Shown here in pieces: positions 52,894-61,779 of a DNA stretch of 64,000 nucleotides. The stretch is from Rossellomorea sp. y25. Lineage in GTDB: Bacteria; Bacillota; Bacilli; Bacillales; Bacillaceae_B. The stretch lies in contig NZ_CP145886.1 of NCBI RefSeq assembly GCF_038049935.1, positions 1,116,001 to 1,180,000 of the forward strand. The letters run 5' to 3'. Positions within the stretch are counted from its first letter, which is position 1. The number at the start of each line of letters is the position of its first letter. The position numbers and the translations under genes were made by a program. The notes beneath the pieces were generated by a model. It searched no databases and was not told the DNA's origin. It was given only the letters and a program-made list of their open reading frames with translations.

Positions 52894-53724
52894 ATGAATT
52901 CGAAGAAAAAGACGTTCAGTAAGCGTCTTCTATACATTGTCCTGATAGGCTATGCGATCACAACTCTGATTCCATTCTTATGGGCACTCTCCTCTTCTTT
53001 TAAAACATTAGAAGAAATCATTAGCGGAACGATGAATTTCATACCGAAGAATTTCACTTTGGATAATTACAAACAGATCTTTATCGAGCAGGAGCTATTT
53101 CCTAGATGGTTATTCAATAGTTTATTCATCGCAGTAATCGGGACAGCATTGAATATCATCTTTAATTCCATGTCTGGATACGCCTTGGCGCGCTTAAGCT
53201 TTCCAGGGAAGAAGGCATTATTCATCATGATTCTCGCAGTCCTGATGATACCGGCACAAGTCACGATGATCCCAAACTATTTAATTTTAAAGGAAATCGG
53301 CTGGCTTAACTCGTATCAAGGGATGATCGTACCGGCCATGATCAATGCAACCTTCATCTTCATGATGAGACAGTTCTTCATCAACTTCCCGAAGGAACTG
53401 GAAGAGGCTGCTCAAATCGATGGTCTAAGCCGTTTCGGAATCTTCTTCAAGGTGGTATTGCCGTTAGCCAAACCGGCCTTGGCGGCACAAGCAATCTTTG
53501 TGTTCATGGGATTCTGGAACAACTTCATGACCCCATTGATTGTCATGACCGATACAGAAATGTACACACTGCCATTAGGATTGAACACCTTTAAAGGCCA
53601 ATACGTCAGCTACTGGAACTATATCATGGCTGCATCCATGGTCTTTACTCTGCCGGTACTCCTTCTGTATGCATTCTTTAATCGCTACTTTATTAAAGGA
53701 ATTTCATTCACAGGCGGGAAATAG
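52894..53724 (+). CDS. ABC sugar transporter permease, MalG/UgpE-like
   Basis: 276 residues, six transmembrane helices, EAA loop (ELEEAAQIDGLSRFGIFFKVVLPL). Starts 13 bp after the first permease with AAGGAGG between them. Last gene of the oligosaccharide operon; a terminator follows. Confidence 0.93.
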   Translation: MNSKKKTFSKRLLYIVLIGYAITTLIPFLWALSSSFKTLEEIISGTMNFIPKNFTLDNYKQIFIEQELFPRWLFNSLFIAVIGTALNIIFNSMSGYALARLSFPGKKALFIMILAVLMIPAQVTMIPNYLILKEIGWLNSYQGMIVPAMINATFIFMMRQFFINFPKELEEAAQIDGLSRFGIFFKVVLPLAKPALAAQAIFVFMGFWNNFMTPLIVMTDTEMYTLPLGLNTFKGQYVSYWNYIMAASMVFTLPVLLLYAFFNRYFIKGISFTGGK

Positions 53725-53729
53725 TAATT

Positions 53730-53767
53730 GGAGGGCTTCTCATTTTGGGAGCTCTCTTTTTTTGGAT
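53730..53767 (+). terminator. Terminator of the oligosaccharide operon
   Basis: GAGGGCT / AGCTCTC stem (one G-U) with a run of eight T. Confidence 0.85.
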
Positions 53768-53914
53768 CAAAGTAGTGAAGGATATGTGAAAAATAGAGGG
53801 GGGAAGCAGGAATCTTTATCGGTTTGCTGCTTTTTTTGCCGCTTTGGTTATAGTTTAGGGTGTTGGGAGTCAATTTGGTGGGGTGTGGGGGTTCATTTTG
53901 ACCACAGAGATGGA

Positions 53915-53992
53915 TTTATCAGCGATATTTTCAATATATCAGCGAAATTCGGATTTTATCAGCGGAATCTCAAACTTATCAGCGAATGATGG
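53915..53992 (+). repeat. Exact 20-bp-periodic TATCAGCGA array (4 units), second locus
   Basis: TATCAGCG starts at 53917, 53937, 53957 and 53977. Its first unit is identical to the second unit of the array at 46868. Apart from this array and the GGGAC repeat, the 420-bp interval 53725-54146 holds no gene; small frames across it are by-products of the 20-bp period. Confidence 0.85.
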
Positions 53993-54017
53993 CAGGCAAG
54001 CGTGGGCTCTACTATAT

Positions 54018-54046
54018 GTGGGACACGGTGCCTGTCCCCGTGTCCC
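54018..54046. repeat. Interspersed GGGAC repeat, copy 6
   Basis: 29 bases, one mismatch with the copy at 47090, and placed the same way downstream of a TATCAGCGA array. Confidence 0.75.
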
Positions 54047-54085
54047 GCTCAATCGTATAGTTTTTGTAAAGATATTGCTATTTCA

Positions 54086-54114
54086 TTGAATTTTGCAGTT
54101 GGTTTAGATATAGT
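54086..54114 (+). promoter_or_regulatory. Sigma-A promoter of the glycosyltransferase pair
   Basis: TTGAAT (54086-54091), a 17-base spacer, TATAGT (54109-54114), 33 bp before the start codon. Confidence 0.75.
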
Positions 54115-54146
54115 GAGATAGATTGAAATTTTTGGGAGGAGATACA

Positions 54147-55229
54147 ATGAAATCCATACATGATATTGCCATCATCATTCCTGCCTATAACCCAGATGAA
54201 AAGTTGACAACTTTAGTGAATGAAATCATTTCAGCTCAATTTTCACGAGTTATTATTGTAAATGATGGAAGTAAAAAAGAGTGTTCCGGTATATTTGAAG
54301 GTTTAGAAGAAACAAAGGAATGTGTGGTGCTGCACCATAGTGTGAATCAAGGGAAAGGTCGGGCACTGAAAACGGCTTTTACATATTTTAATGAGAATTA
54401 TAACGACTCAATGGGCCTCATTACGATTGATTCCGATGGTCAACATACATTGGAAGATATGAAAAAAGTAGCAGCTAAGTTATTGGAAAGTCCGACTAGT
54501 CTAGTACTGGGCTCAAGGAATTTTTCAGAAGAAAATATTCCGTTTAGAAGCAGATTCGGGAATAACCTTACAAAGGTAGTTGTGAAATTTGCCAGCGGTA
54601 TCAACGTATCGGATACACAAACTGGATTGCGGGCAGTTCCTGCAATGTTTGTAGATGATTTGCTAGAGGTGAAGGGTGATCGTTATGAATACGAGATGAA
54701 CATGTTGCTGGAATGTAAGAAAAAGAATATTAAAATAGAAGAAGTTAAGATCAAAACCATTTATATAGAAGAAAATAAATCATCTCACTTCAATCCCATT
54801 AAAGATTCTATCAAAATCTATTCGGTGTTCCTCAGGTTTATTGCATCCTCTTTTGCATCATTTGGGATAGACATCGTTTTATTCATGATTTTCTCATTGA
54901 TGTTAAAAGAAGTGTTACCCGATTCATTTATCATCGTCTCGACAGTGCTTTCAAGGGTTTTATCTTCGTTCATTAATTTTATGATTAATAGAAACGTAGT
55001 ATTTAAGTCCAGTTCATCGAATACGATGGTAAAATATTATGCCCTGAGCATCGTGCAGATGGGGGTTTCAGCGTTGGGGGTACACTATATTTATTCGGCT
55101 GTAAGTTCTGGAGAGGTAGTCATTAAGATAATCGTAGATTCTTTGTTGTTCCTGGTGAGTTTTGTGATTCAAAGAGAATGGGTTTTTAAAAATGAAGTTG
55201 GTCGTCGCGAGTTGTTGAATAATGAGTAA
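54147..55229 (+). CDS. Glycosyltransferase family 2 fused to a GtrA-type flippase domain
   Basis: About 360 residues. Residues 1 to about 225 form a GT-A polyprenyl-phosphate sugar transferase (IIIPAYNPDEKL, VNDGS, TIDSDGQH, LGSRNF). The remainder is a four-helix GtrA/GtcA-like domain (SSFASFGIDIVLFMIFSLML..., NFMINRNVVFKSS in part). Such proteins make undecaprenyl-phosphate-sugar and help move it outward. In B. subtilis these roles are separate (CsbB with GtcA-like partners). ATG 54147 follows GGGAGGAG. Overlaps the next gene by 8 bp, so the two are coupled. Confidence 0.9.
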   Translation: MKSIHDIAIIIPAYNPDEKLTTLVNEIISAQFSRVIIVNDGSKKECSGIFEGLEETKECVVLHHSVNQGKGRALKTAFTYFNENYNDSMGLITIDSDGQHTLEDMKKVAAKLLESPTSLVLGSRNFSEENIPFRSRFGNNLTKVVVKFASGINVSDTQTGLRAVPAMFVDDLLEVKGDRYEYEMNMLLECKKKNIKIEEVKIKTIYIEENKSSHFNPIKDSIKIYSVFLRFIASSFASFGIDIVLFMIFSLMLKEVLPDSFIIVSTVLSRVLSSFINFMINRNVVFKSSSSNTMVKYYALSIVQMGVSALGVHYIYSAVSSGEVVIKIIVDSLLFLVSFVIQREWVFKNEVGRRELLNNE

Positions 55230-57045
55230 CAGCGTTGTTTCATTTTTATTATTATTCGCTTCCTTAAGCGGATGGGGACTTCTCTCTTTCAATAGAATAA
55301 AAGTGCATATCGCTTTTATTCCTATCTTTATCTTTTCATCCATTACTACAGTTGTGTTTTGTGCAGGTTTAATTAATATTATGCCTCTAGCAGTAAATCT
55401 CATTTACTACTTGGGGCTTATTCTTTTTGTTATTTACCTTTTTCTTTATTTTAGAAGGAAACAAGCATTAATGCCGATGCTTCATCCAAGTATCATTGTA
55501 TTTGCCCTTTCAATACTTGGTATGATGATTTATTTGAAGGGGCTGATCTTGACACACTATGATAATTTCAGCCACTGGGGATTAATTGTCAGGGAAATGT
55601 CACTGATCAATGGTTTACCGGACAGTTCGACGATTGTGACATTTCAAAACTATCCTCCCGGCAGTGCAGTGTTTATTTATTTCATATTGGAAGTATTAGG
55701 GAAACATGAAAGTTATGCCTTAATGGCGCAGGCGTTTTTAGCTATCTCTTGTGTCGTGACAATGTACTTCTTTAGTGAATGGAAAAGACCTGGAGTTATT
55801 CTTTTAACTATGGCGGCTGGTATTTCTCTATTGCTTGTCAATTGGGGAAGCTTTTATAACCTTTTAGTGGACATCTTATTAGGATTGGTTGCTTTCGCCT
55901 CGGTTATTGTAGCGTATTATTATAGAGGTGATTGGAAGAAGCAGCTGATCGTGAATACACCCATCCTGATCTTTCTTATGCTGCTAAAAGATAGCGGGAA
56001 AATCTTTCTGGCATTCAATGTCATTCTTATCCTGAGCTTTATTTATTTCTATTACGTACATAAGAAACCTTTGACGAAAGATGTAAGAAAGATTGTCTAT
56101 AATGCTTTATTGTGGTTGATCGGGATTCCTATGTTCTTGAATTACTTATGGATAAAATATACCATCAAGGCTTACCAAACGGGTTACGGTGCAAACAAGT
56201 TCGCTGTTACACCGGATAAAGTCGCGAATAATGAAAAGTCCTCAGAGTTCATGGATCATATCGGCCCACAGTTATGGAGGGCCTCGACTAATTTAGAATC
56301 AAATAACTTTAAAGCTGTCGCTATTGTAAATATAATGGCTGTTCTCCTTCTGGTATTGATGTATGTAGTCCAAAGAAAGCTATCCAAGCTTTTGATTTTC
56401 TCCATTTTTATTTCGAATGGTTTTTACGTTCTATACATGTTCTCTCTCTATTTCATGTATGTGTATTTAATGCCGGAATTTGAGGCAGCAAGAATTGCAG
56501 GTTTCGGCAGGTATCAATCAACGATTATTATCTATGTGATTGGTATATTAATGAGTGCTGTCATCTATGAGTGGAGCCATTATTTAAACAATAAGCCTAT
56601 TTCGAAAATGATTACTCTGATTCTCCTAGGGAGTCTATTCATATATCCATTTAGTGGGAATGTTAAAGTGATTGCGGAAAAACCGGAAACGATTTCCTCA
56701 ATCAGATGGGAAGTGAAAAACAAATTTAGCAAGATTGCCTCAACGGGAGCCATTGATCCAGAGGTGACTTACTATAGCCCCAAGAGTAAAGATGATAGAG
56801 GATATTTGAAATATATCGTTTCATATGAACAGCTGTCCATGAACTATTCGATCACGAACGGGTTAAGTTCTGAGGAAGAAAAAGAAAAGTTCTTTACAAG
56901 CCTCAAGAATTCAGACTTTCTAGTCGTATTGGACTCTGATAAAGCGATTAATGAATGGCTATTTAAATATATAGATGTGGATAACCCTGAAGGAGTTTAC
57001 AAAGTTCTGTACGAAGATGACGAGTGGACACTTACTCCTATTTGA
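55222..57045 (+). CDS. Polytopic membrane protein, probable GT-C glycosyltransferase
   Basis: 607 residues, at least 12 hydrophobic helices, and a roughly 110-residue C-terminal domain outside the membrane. The first large loop has an Asp motif and conserved-looking YDNFSHWG...NYPPGSA, similar in style to GT-C enzymes (which use polyprenyl-phosphate sugars on the outer face). Coupled to the GT2-GtrA gene, it would transfer the sugar to a surface glycopolymer; that is inference from context. I do not recognise a named family. Confidence 0.65.
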   Translation: MSNSVVSFLLLFASLSGWGLLSFNRIKVHIAFIPIFIFSSITTVVFCAGLINIMPLAVNLIYYLGLILFVIYLFLYFRRKQALMPMLHPSIIVFALSILGMMIYLKGLILTHYDNFSHWGLIVREMSLINGLPDSSTIVTFQNYPPGSAVFIYFILEVLGKHESYALMAQAFLAISCVVTMYFFSEWKRPGVILLTMAAGISLLLVNWGSFYNLLVDILLGLVAFASVIVAYYYRGDWKKQLIVNTPILIFLMLLKDSGKIFLAFNVILILSFIYFYYVHKKPLTKDVRKIVYNALLWLIGIPMFLNYLWIKYTIKAYQTGYGANKFAVTPDKVANNEKSSEFMDHIGPQLWRASTNLESNNFKAVAIVNIMAVLLLVLMYVVQRKLSKLLIFSIFISNGFYVLYMFSLYFMYVYLMPEFEAARIAGFGRYQSTIIIYVIGILMSAVIYEWSHYLNNKPISKMITLILLGSLFIYPFSGNVKVIAEKPETISSIRWEVKNKFSKIASTGAIDPEVTYYSPKSKDDRGYLKYIVSYEQLSMNYSITNGLSSEEEKEKFFTSLKNSDFLVVLDSDKAINEWLFKYIDVDNPEGVYKVLYEDDEWTLTPI

Positions 57046-57048
57046 TAA

Positions 57049-57093
57049 AGAAGACTATGATCCTTTTATAGGTTCATAGTCTTCTTTTTTTGT
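57049..57093 (+). terminator. Terminator of the glycosyltransferase pair
   Basis: AAGAAGACTATGA / TCATAGTCTTCTT stem with long T run. Confidence 0.92.
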
Positions 57094-57132
57094 TTAAAAT
57101 TTATTAAATTATGTAAAAAAATGATAGTAAAT

Positions 57133-57156
57133 GACAATTTTCGAAGTATAATTGTC
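57133..57156. promoter_or_regulatory. Inverted repeat over the -10 of the nucleotidase gene
   Basis: GACAATT (57133-57139) and AATTGTC (57150-57156) flank and overlap TATAAT (57147-57152). A repressor bound here would block the promoter. Confidence 0.5.
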
Positions 57157-57252
57157 TTAGATGATTCAGATTAGAATAAAAAATGAGTCAATTCGACTGT
57201 TTAATAGATCTGGGTTGTTCCTTACATATTAATTTTGAGAGGGTTGAATGGT

Positions 57253-60200
57253 TTGAACAATGGAGTAAAAAAGAAGTTAAGTAGTATTGCTCTGTCAACT
57301 TTAGCTTTAGGTATGATTGCTTCTCCGGTAGGGGGTACCGTTTCGGCAGAAAAAGCCCCTACAAATGTTTTATCGAATGATGCTTATGTAAAATTAAAAA
57401 TAATGGAAACGACCGATGTGCATGGAAGTTTAATGGATCATGACTATTATTCTGATAAACCTGTTGAAAATGGACTTGTTCGCCTTTCAACTCTGATCAA
57501 AAAAGAACGTGAAGAAAACCCGAATAATTTACTGCTGGATAATGGTGACCTGCTTCAAGGGAATCCATTTACTGATTTTATCGCTAAGGTTGATCCCTTA
57601 ACATTTGTGAATCGTTTATCAGGTGATGATCGATATGAAACGGCAGTAGAGGTATCGAAAAAAGGCTGGGCGAAATCTGATACAGTAGTCATCGCACGTT
57701 CTGATAATTTTGCCGATGCGTTAACGGGAGCGCCATTAGCTTATCACTTGGATGCGCCGATCCTATTGACGGGCACGAAGAGCTTAAATGCAAAGACGAA
57801 GGAAGAAATCAAACGTCTTGGTGCGAAAAAAGTGATTATTTTAGGCGGGGTAAATGCCGTTTCTGCAGATGTACAAAGTGAATTAAGCAAGATGAAATTA
57901 TATATTAAGAGAATCCAAGGTTCTGATCGCTATGAGACGGCCACCATGATTGCTGAGGAAGTTGGCGGAAACACAGACACTGCCATCCTTGCAGACGGAT
58001 CCAACTATCCAGATGCCATTGCGATTGCACCATATGCTGCAAAGAATGGGTATCCGATTCTTCTGACAAAGAAGGATAGTGTACCAGGTACGACAACTGA
58101 ATCTCTTAAAGGGAAAGATAAAACCATCATTGTAGGTGGACCTGGCGTCATCAGTGAAAAAGTTGAAAAACAACTGAAAAACCCATCACGGATTTTCGGT
58201 CAAAATCGATTTGAAACGTCACTCAAAATTGCTACTGAGTTGGATAAAGTAACGGATAAAGTGTTTGTCACAACAGGAAGAAATTTTGTGGATGGATTAA
58301 CGGGATCAGTTCTCGCAGCCAAGCACGATGCTCCTGTCCTTTTAGTTGAGAAAAATGCCATGACTGATGCTGCCAAGCAATTGGTGGACAGCAAGTACGT
58401 ATCCATTCTAGGTGGAGAAAATGCCGTATCTGAAGGATTAATTGAAAATGAAACACATCCGATCTATGAAGCGATGAACTTATTGAATTATGATGCCGCA
58501 ACTCTTGGGAACCATGAATTCAACTATGGGTTGGAATTCCTGGAAAATAGTATCAAAGGTGCTAACTTCCCATATGTGTCTGGTAACGTGTATAAAGATG
58601 ACCATGATCAGGATCCGTCAAACGATGAAAACCTTGTAAAGCCATATAAAATTGTGGATAAAGAAGTAGTCGATGAAAAAGGGAACAAGCAAACAGTCAA
58701 GGTCGGTGTCATTGGCTTCGTAGCTCCTCAAATCATGCAATGGGATAAAGCGAACCTGGAAGGCAAAGTAGTAACGGAGGACGTAGTAGCGTCAGCTGAA
58801 AAATGGGTTCCGAAAATGAAGAAGGATGGAGCAGAAGTGGTTGTTGTTCTCTCTCATTCAGGTTTTGACAAAGATAAATCCAATAAAGAAAATACCGTTT
58901 ATCCACTAAGTGAGGTAGATGGAATCGATGCGATTTTATTCGGACACACTCACCTGTCCTTCCCGGGAGATGCTTCCTACAACTCACTTGAAGGTGTGGA
59001 TAATAAAAAAGGAACAATCAATGGTGTGGCTGCCGTTCAAGCGAATGTTGACGGAAAAACACTTGGTGTCATTGACTTAACTCTGGAACAGGTTAATGGT
59101 AAATGGAAAGTGAAAGATTCTCAATCGGAAGTTATTTCTTCAAACGGAGCAGCAGCGGATAAAGAAATGGTTGATGTTTTAAAAGATTCCCATGACAGCA
59201 CCATTCAATACATCAATGGTGAAGTAGGTCAAACGGAAGCACCTATTCACAGCTTCTTTGCACGGGTACAGGATGATCCATCCGTACAAATTGTCAGCAA
59301 CGCTCAAAAAGAGTATGTAGAGAATGCGTTAAAAGGAACTGAATACGAAGATCTTCCTGTCCTTTCATCTGCAGCTCCTTTTAAAGCTGGAAGAAATGGG
59401 GCCAGTGAGTACACAAACATTCCTAAAGGAACAGTGACGATTAAAAACGTTTCTGACCTTTACAAGTATCCAAATACGGTTCAAGCATTACTTTTAACAG
59501 GTGCCGAAGTAAAAGAATATATCGAATGGACAACAGGGAACTTCAATCAAATCGATCCGACGATAACAGAGGAACAATCTTTGATTAATAAGGATTTCCA
59601 AGCTTACAACTTTGATACGATCGATGGTGTGACGTATGAAGTGGATGTAACGAAGCCTGCCAAATATGATCAGTCCGGGAACGTGATTAATGCAGGAGCA
59701 AGTCGTGTGAAAAACTTAATGTTTAATGGTAAGCCGGTAGAGGAAAATCAGAAGTTTGTCGTGGCTACGAATAACTATCGTGCTTCATTTACTAAGCTTG
59801 CGAATCCTGATGGGAAACGAGTCATCTATGTTTCACCAGACGAGAATCGTCAAGTAGTCATGAACTACATTATTAAAAACAAAACGATTAATCCAACTGC
59901 AGATAAGAACTGGACGTTTGCACCGGTTTCGGGAAAGGTTGATGTCACCTTTGAATCTTCTCCAGAAGCAAAAACGTTTGCTCAGCAAACATCGAACATC
60001 CATCATGTCGGAGAAAGTACAAATGGATTCCATAAATACAAGATTGATTTTCCAGCAGAAGAGCCCTTTGAAGTTCAATTATTAGGCATCAATGATCTTC
60101 ACGGTCAATTGGACACATATAACAAAGGTTTGAACGCTGGGGGGATTGAATACTTGGCTGCCCATTTAAAAGAACGTGAAGCAACGAATCCTAACACACT

Positions 60201-61563
60201 TATGGTGCATGCAGGAGATATCGCAGGGGCGAGTTCTCCGGTATCTGCGTTATTACAAGATGAACCAACGATCAAAATGCTAAATGAAATCGGTTTTGAT
60301 GTAGGAACTGTAGGAAACCATGAGTTTGACGAAGGTGTAGATGAAATGATGCGCCTGATCGACGGTGGAAGACATTCAAAAACCTACTCTAAATATGGGG
60401 TATTTGAAGGGGCGAATTTCCCTTATGTAGCGGCAAACGTAGTGGATAGCAATACGAAAGAACCGATTCTTTCTCCATATGTGGTAAAAGAGGTTAACGG
60501 GGTTCCTATTGGGTTTATCGGAATTGCTTTCTCTGATACACCGGGAATTGTCACACCGAGTGGAACAGAGGGAGTCACATTTACAGATGAAGTCGAAGCG
60601 ATTAACAAATATACAGAAGAACTTAAGGAGAAGGGTGTAGAGGCGATTGTCGTCCTTTCCCATAACCCTGTGAAATCAAACACTGATGGATCTAACCCTT
60701 CAGAAGAACTGGCTGATATGGCAACAAAAGTAGACGATGAAGTGGATATTATGTTTGGTGGACACAATCATCAGTATGCAAATACGATTGTGGATGGAAA
60801 GCTTCTTGTTCAATCGTATTCTTATGGTACAGCGTTTTCGGATGTGGATTTCGTGATTGATCCGGACACCAAGGATATCACGTCGAAAAAAGCGGAAATC
60901 GTTTCTGCCGTTAGAACCATCACGCCAGATGCCCGGATTAAAGACATGCTGGATGAATATCTTGCAGATGTCGCACCTATCCTGAATGTGAAAATTGGGA
61001 ACACAACAAACGGAATCAGCAGGGTTCAAAATGCCGATGGTGAGTCTGCCATGGGTAATCTGATCGCAGACGCTATGAGAAGTCATACGGGAACAGACTT
61101 TGCCTTTATGAACCCAGGCGGCATCCGTGCAGAAATCGATGCAGGAGAAATCACATGGAAAGAAGCCTTCACTGTTCAGCCGTTCGGTAATGACCTTGTA
61201 ACGATGGATCTGACTGGACAGCAGGTCTATGAACTTTTCGAATCCCAATGGGCGAAAGATCCTAATGCACCAAGAATCTTACAGATTTCCGGATTGAAGG
61301 TTTCGTATGATAGCAGTAAACCTGAAGGAAGCAGAATTAAATCCGTTACAACCGGGGACGATCAACCACTTGATCTGGCAAAAACATACTCCATTACGGT
61401 AAACAACTTTATGGCAGGCGGCGGGGACGGATACTCGGTTCTATTAGAAGGTAAGAACCAAGTCATTGATATCGTAGATTTAGAAGCTTTTGTAAACTAT
61501 ATCAAAGCACAAGGGACAGTAGATCCTGTTGAAGAAGGACGTATTTTGAAGGTTAATAAGTAA
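57253..61563 (+). CDS. yfkN: YfkN-like two-domain nucleotide phosphoesterase with three CWB2 modules inserted
   Basis: About 1436 residues, exported (signal peptide to VSAEKA). Domain 1 is a 2',3'-cyclic-nucleotide phosphodiesterase/3'-nucleotidase-type metallophosphatase: metal ligands D55-x-H57 (TTDVHGS), D99 (DNGDLLQGN), GNHE 419-422, GHTHL, and a 5'-nucleotidase C domain. Between DNGD and GNHE, where about 40 residues are normal, sit three cell-wall-binding type-2 repeats (RLSGDDRYETA, RIQGSDRYETA, RIFGQNRFETS; about 120-398). Domain 2 is a 5'-nucleotidase (NDLHGQ about 947-952; GNHE 1021-1024). Unlike B. subtilis YfkN there is no LPxTG-type sortase tail. The TTG at 57253 fits AGAGGG best; an upstream TTG (57235) is possible. 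Scavenges phosphate and nucleosides outside the cell. Confidence 0.9.
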   Translation: MNNGVKKKLSSIALSTLALGMIASPVGGTVSAEKAPTNVLSNDAYVKLKIMETTDVHGSLMDHDYYSDKPVENGLVRLSTLIKKEREENPNNLLLDNGDLLQGNPFTDFIAKVDPLTFVNRLSGDDRYETAVEVSKKGWAKSDTVVIARSDNFADALTGAPLAYHLDAPILLTGTKSLNAKTKEEIKRLGAKKVIILGGVNAVSADVQSELSKMKLYIKRIQGSDRYETATMIAEEVGGNTDTAILADGSNYPDAIAIAPYAAKNGYPILLTKKDSVPGTTTESLKGKDKTIIVGGPGVISEKVEKQLKNPSRIFGQNRFETSLKIATELDKVTDKVFVTTGRNFVDGLTGSVLAAKHDAPVLLVEKNAMTDAAKQLVDSKYVSILGGENAVSEGLIENETHPIYEAMNLLNYDAATLGNHEFNYGLEFLENSIKGANFPYVSGNVYKDDHDQDPSNDENLVKPYKIVDKEVVDEKGNKQTVKVGVIGFVAPQIMQWDKANLEGKVVTEDVVASAEKWVPKMKKDGAEVVVVLSHSGFDKDKSNKENTVYPLSEVDGIDAILFGHTHLSFPGDASYNSLEGVDNKKGTINGVAAVQANVDGKTLGVIDLTLEQVNGKWKVKDSQSEVISSNGAAADKEMVDVLKDSHDSTIQYINGEVGQTEAPIHSFFARVQDDPSVQIVSNAQKEYVENALKGTEYEDLPVLSSAAPFKAGRNGASEYTNIPKGTVTIKNVSDLYKYPNTVQALLLTGAEVKEYIEWTTGNFNQIDPTITEEQSLINKDFQAYNFDTIDGVTYEVDVTKPAKYDQSGNVINAGASRVKNLMFNGKPVEENQKFVVATNNYRASFTKLANPDGKRVIYVSPDENRQVVMNYIIKNKTINPTADKNWTFAPVSGKVDVTFESSPEAKTFAQQTSNIHHVGESTNGFHKYKIDFPAEEPFEVQLLGINDLHGQLDTYNKGLNAGGIEYLAAHLKEREATNPNTLMVHAGDIAGASSPVSALLQDEPTIKMLNEIGFDVGTVGNHEFDEGVDEMMRLIDGGRHSKTYSKYGVFEGANFPYVAANVVDSNTKEPILSPYVVKEVNGVPIGFIGIAFSDTPGIVTPSGTEGVTFTDEVEAINKYTEELKEKGVEAIVVLSHNPVKSNTDGSNPSEELADMATKVDDEVDIMFGGHNHQYANTIVDGKLLVQSYSYGTAFSDVDFVIDPDTKDITSKKAEIVSAVRTITPDARIKDMLDEYLADVAPILNVKIGNTTNGISRVQNADGESAMGNLIADAMRSHTGTDFAFMNPGGIRAEIDAGEITWKEAFTVQPFGNDLVTMDLTGQQVYELFESQWAKDPNAPRILQISGLKVSYDSSKPEGSRIKSVTTGDDQPLDLAKTYSITVNNFMAGGGDGYSVLLEGKNQVIDIVDLEAFVNYIKAQGTVDPVEEGRILKVNK

Positions 61564-61576
61564 GGATTTGTTGGAA

Positions 61577-61607
61577 AGCACCGGAATAATCCGGTGCTTT
61601 TTTTGTA
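61577..61607 (+). terminator. Terminator of the nucleotidase gene
   Basis: AGCACCGGA / TCCGGTGCT stem with four-base loop and T run. Confidence 0.92.
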
Positions 61608-61733
61608 TTATTTTTTGGGGGTAAGTAGCATGATTGGTTGATATGGATGGGGATAGGGTAAATGCCAGGCACCTGAATAGTCAATTATCCCTTTAAATGA
61701 TTCCGGGTTTTCCTACAGCCACTCCCATTCATC

Positions 61734-61770
61734 ACAAAAAAACAGCGAACCCAACAAAGGTTCGCTGCTC
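61734..61770 (-). terminator. Terminator of the P450-reductase gene (minus strand)
   Basis: On the minus strand CAGCGAACC-TTTGTT-GGGTTCGCTG followed by a T run. Confidence 0.9.
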
Positions 61771-61779
61771 TCCTTTTCA

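Noticed and set aside
53669-54089. Two small frames downstream of the sugar permease
   Set aside because: They run through the terminator, the 20-bp periodic repeat and the GGGAC repeat; no ribosome sites.
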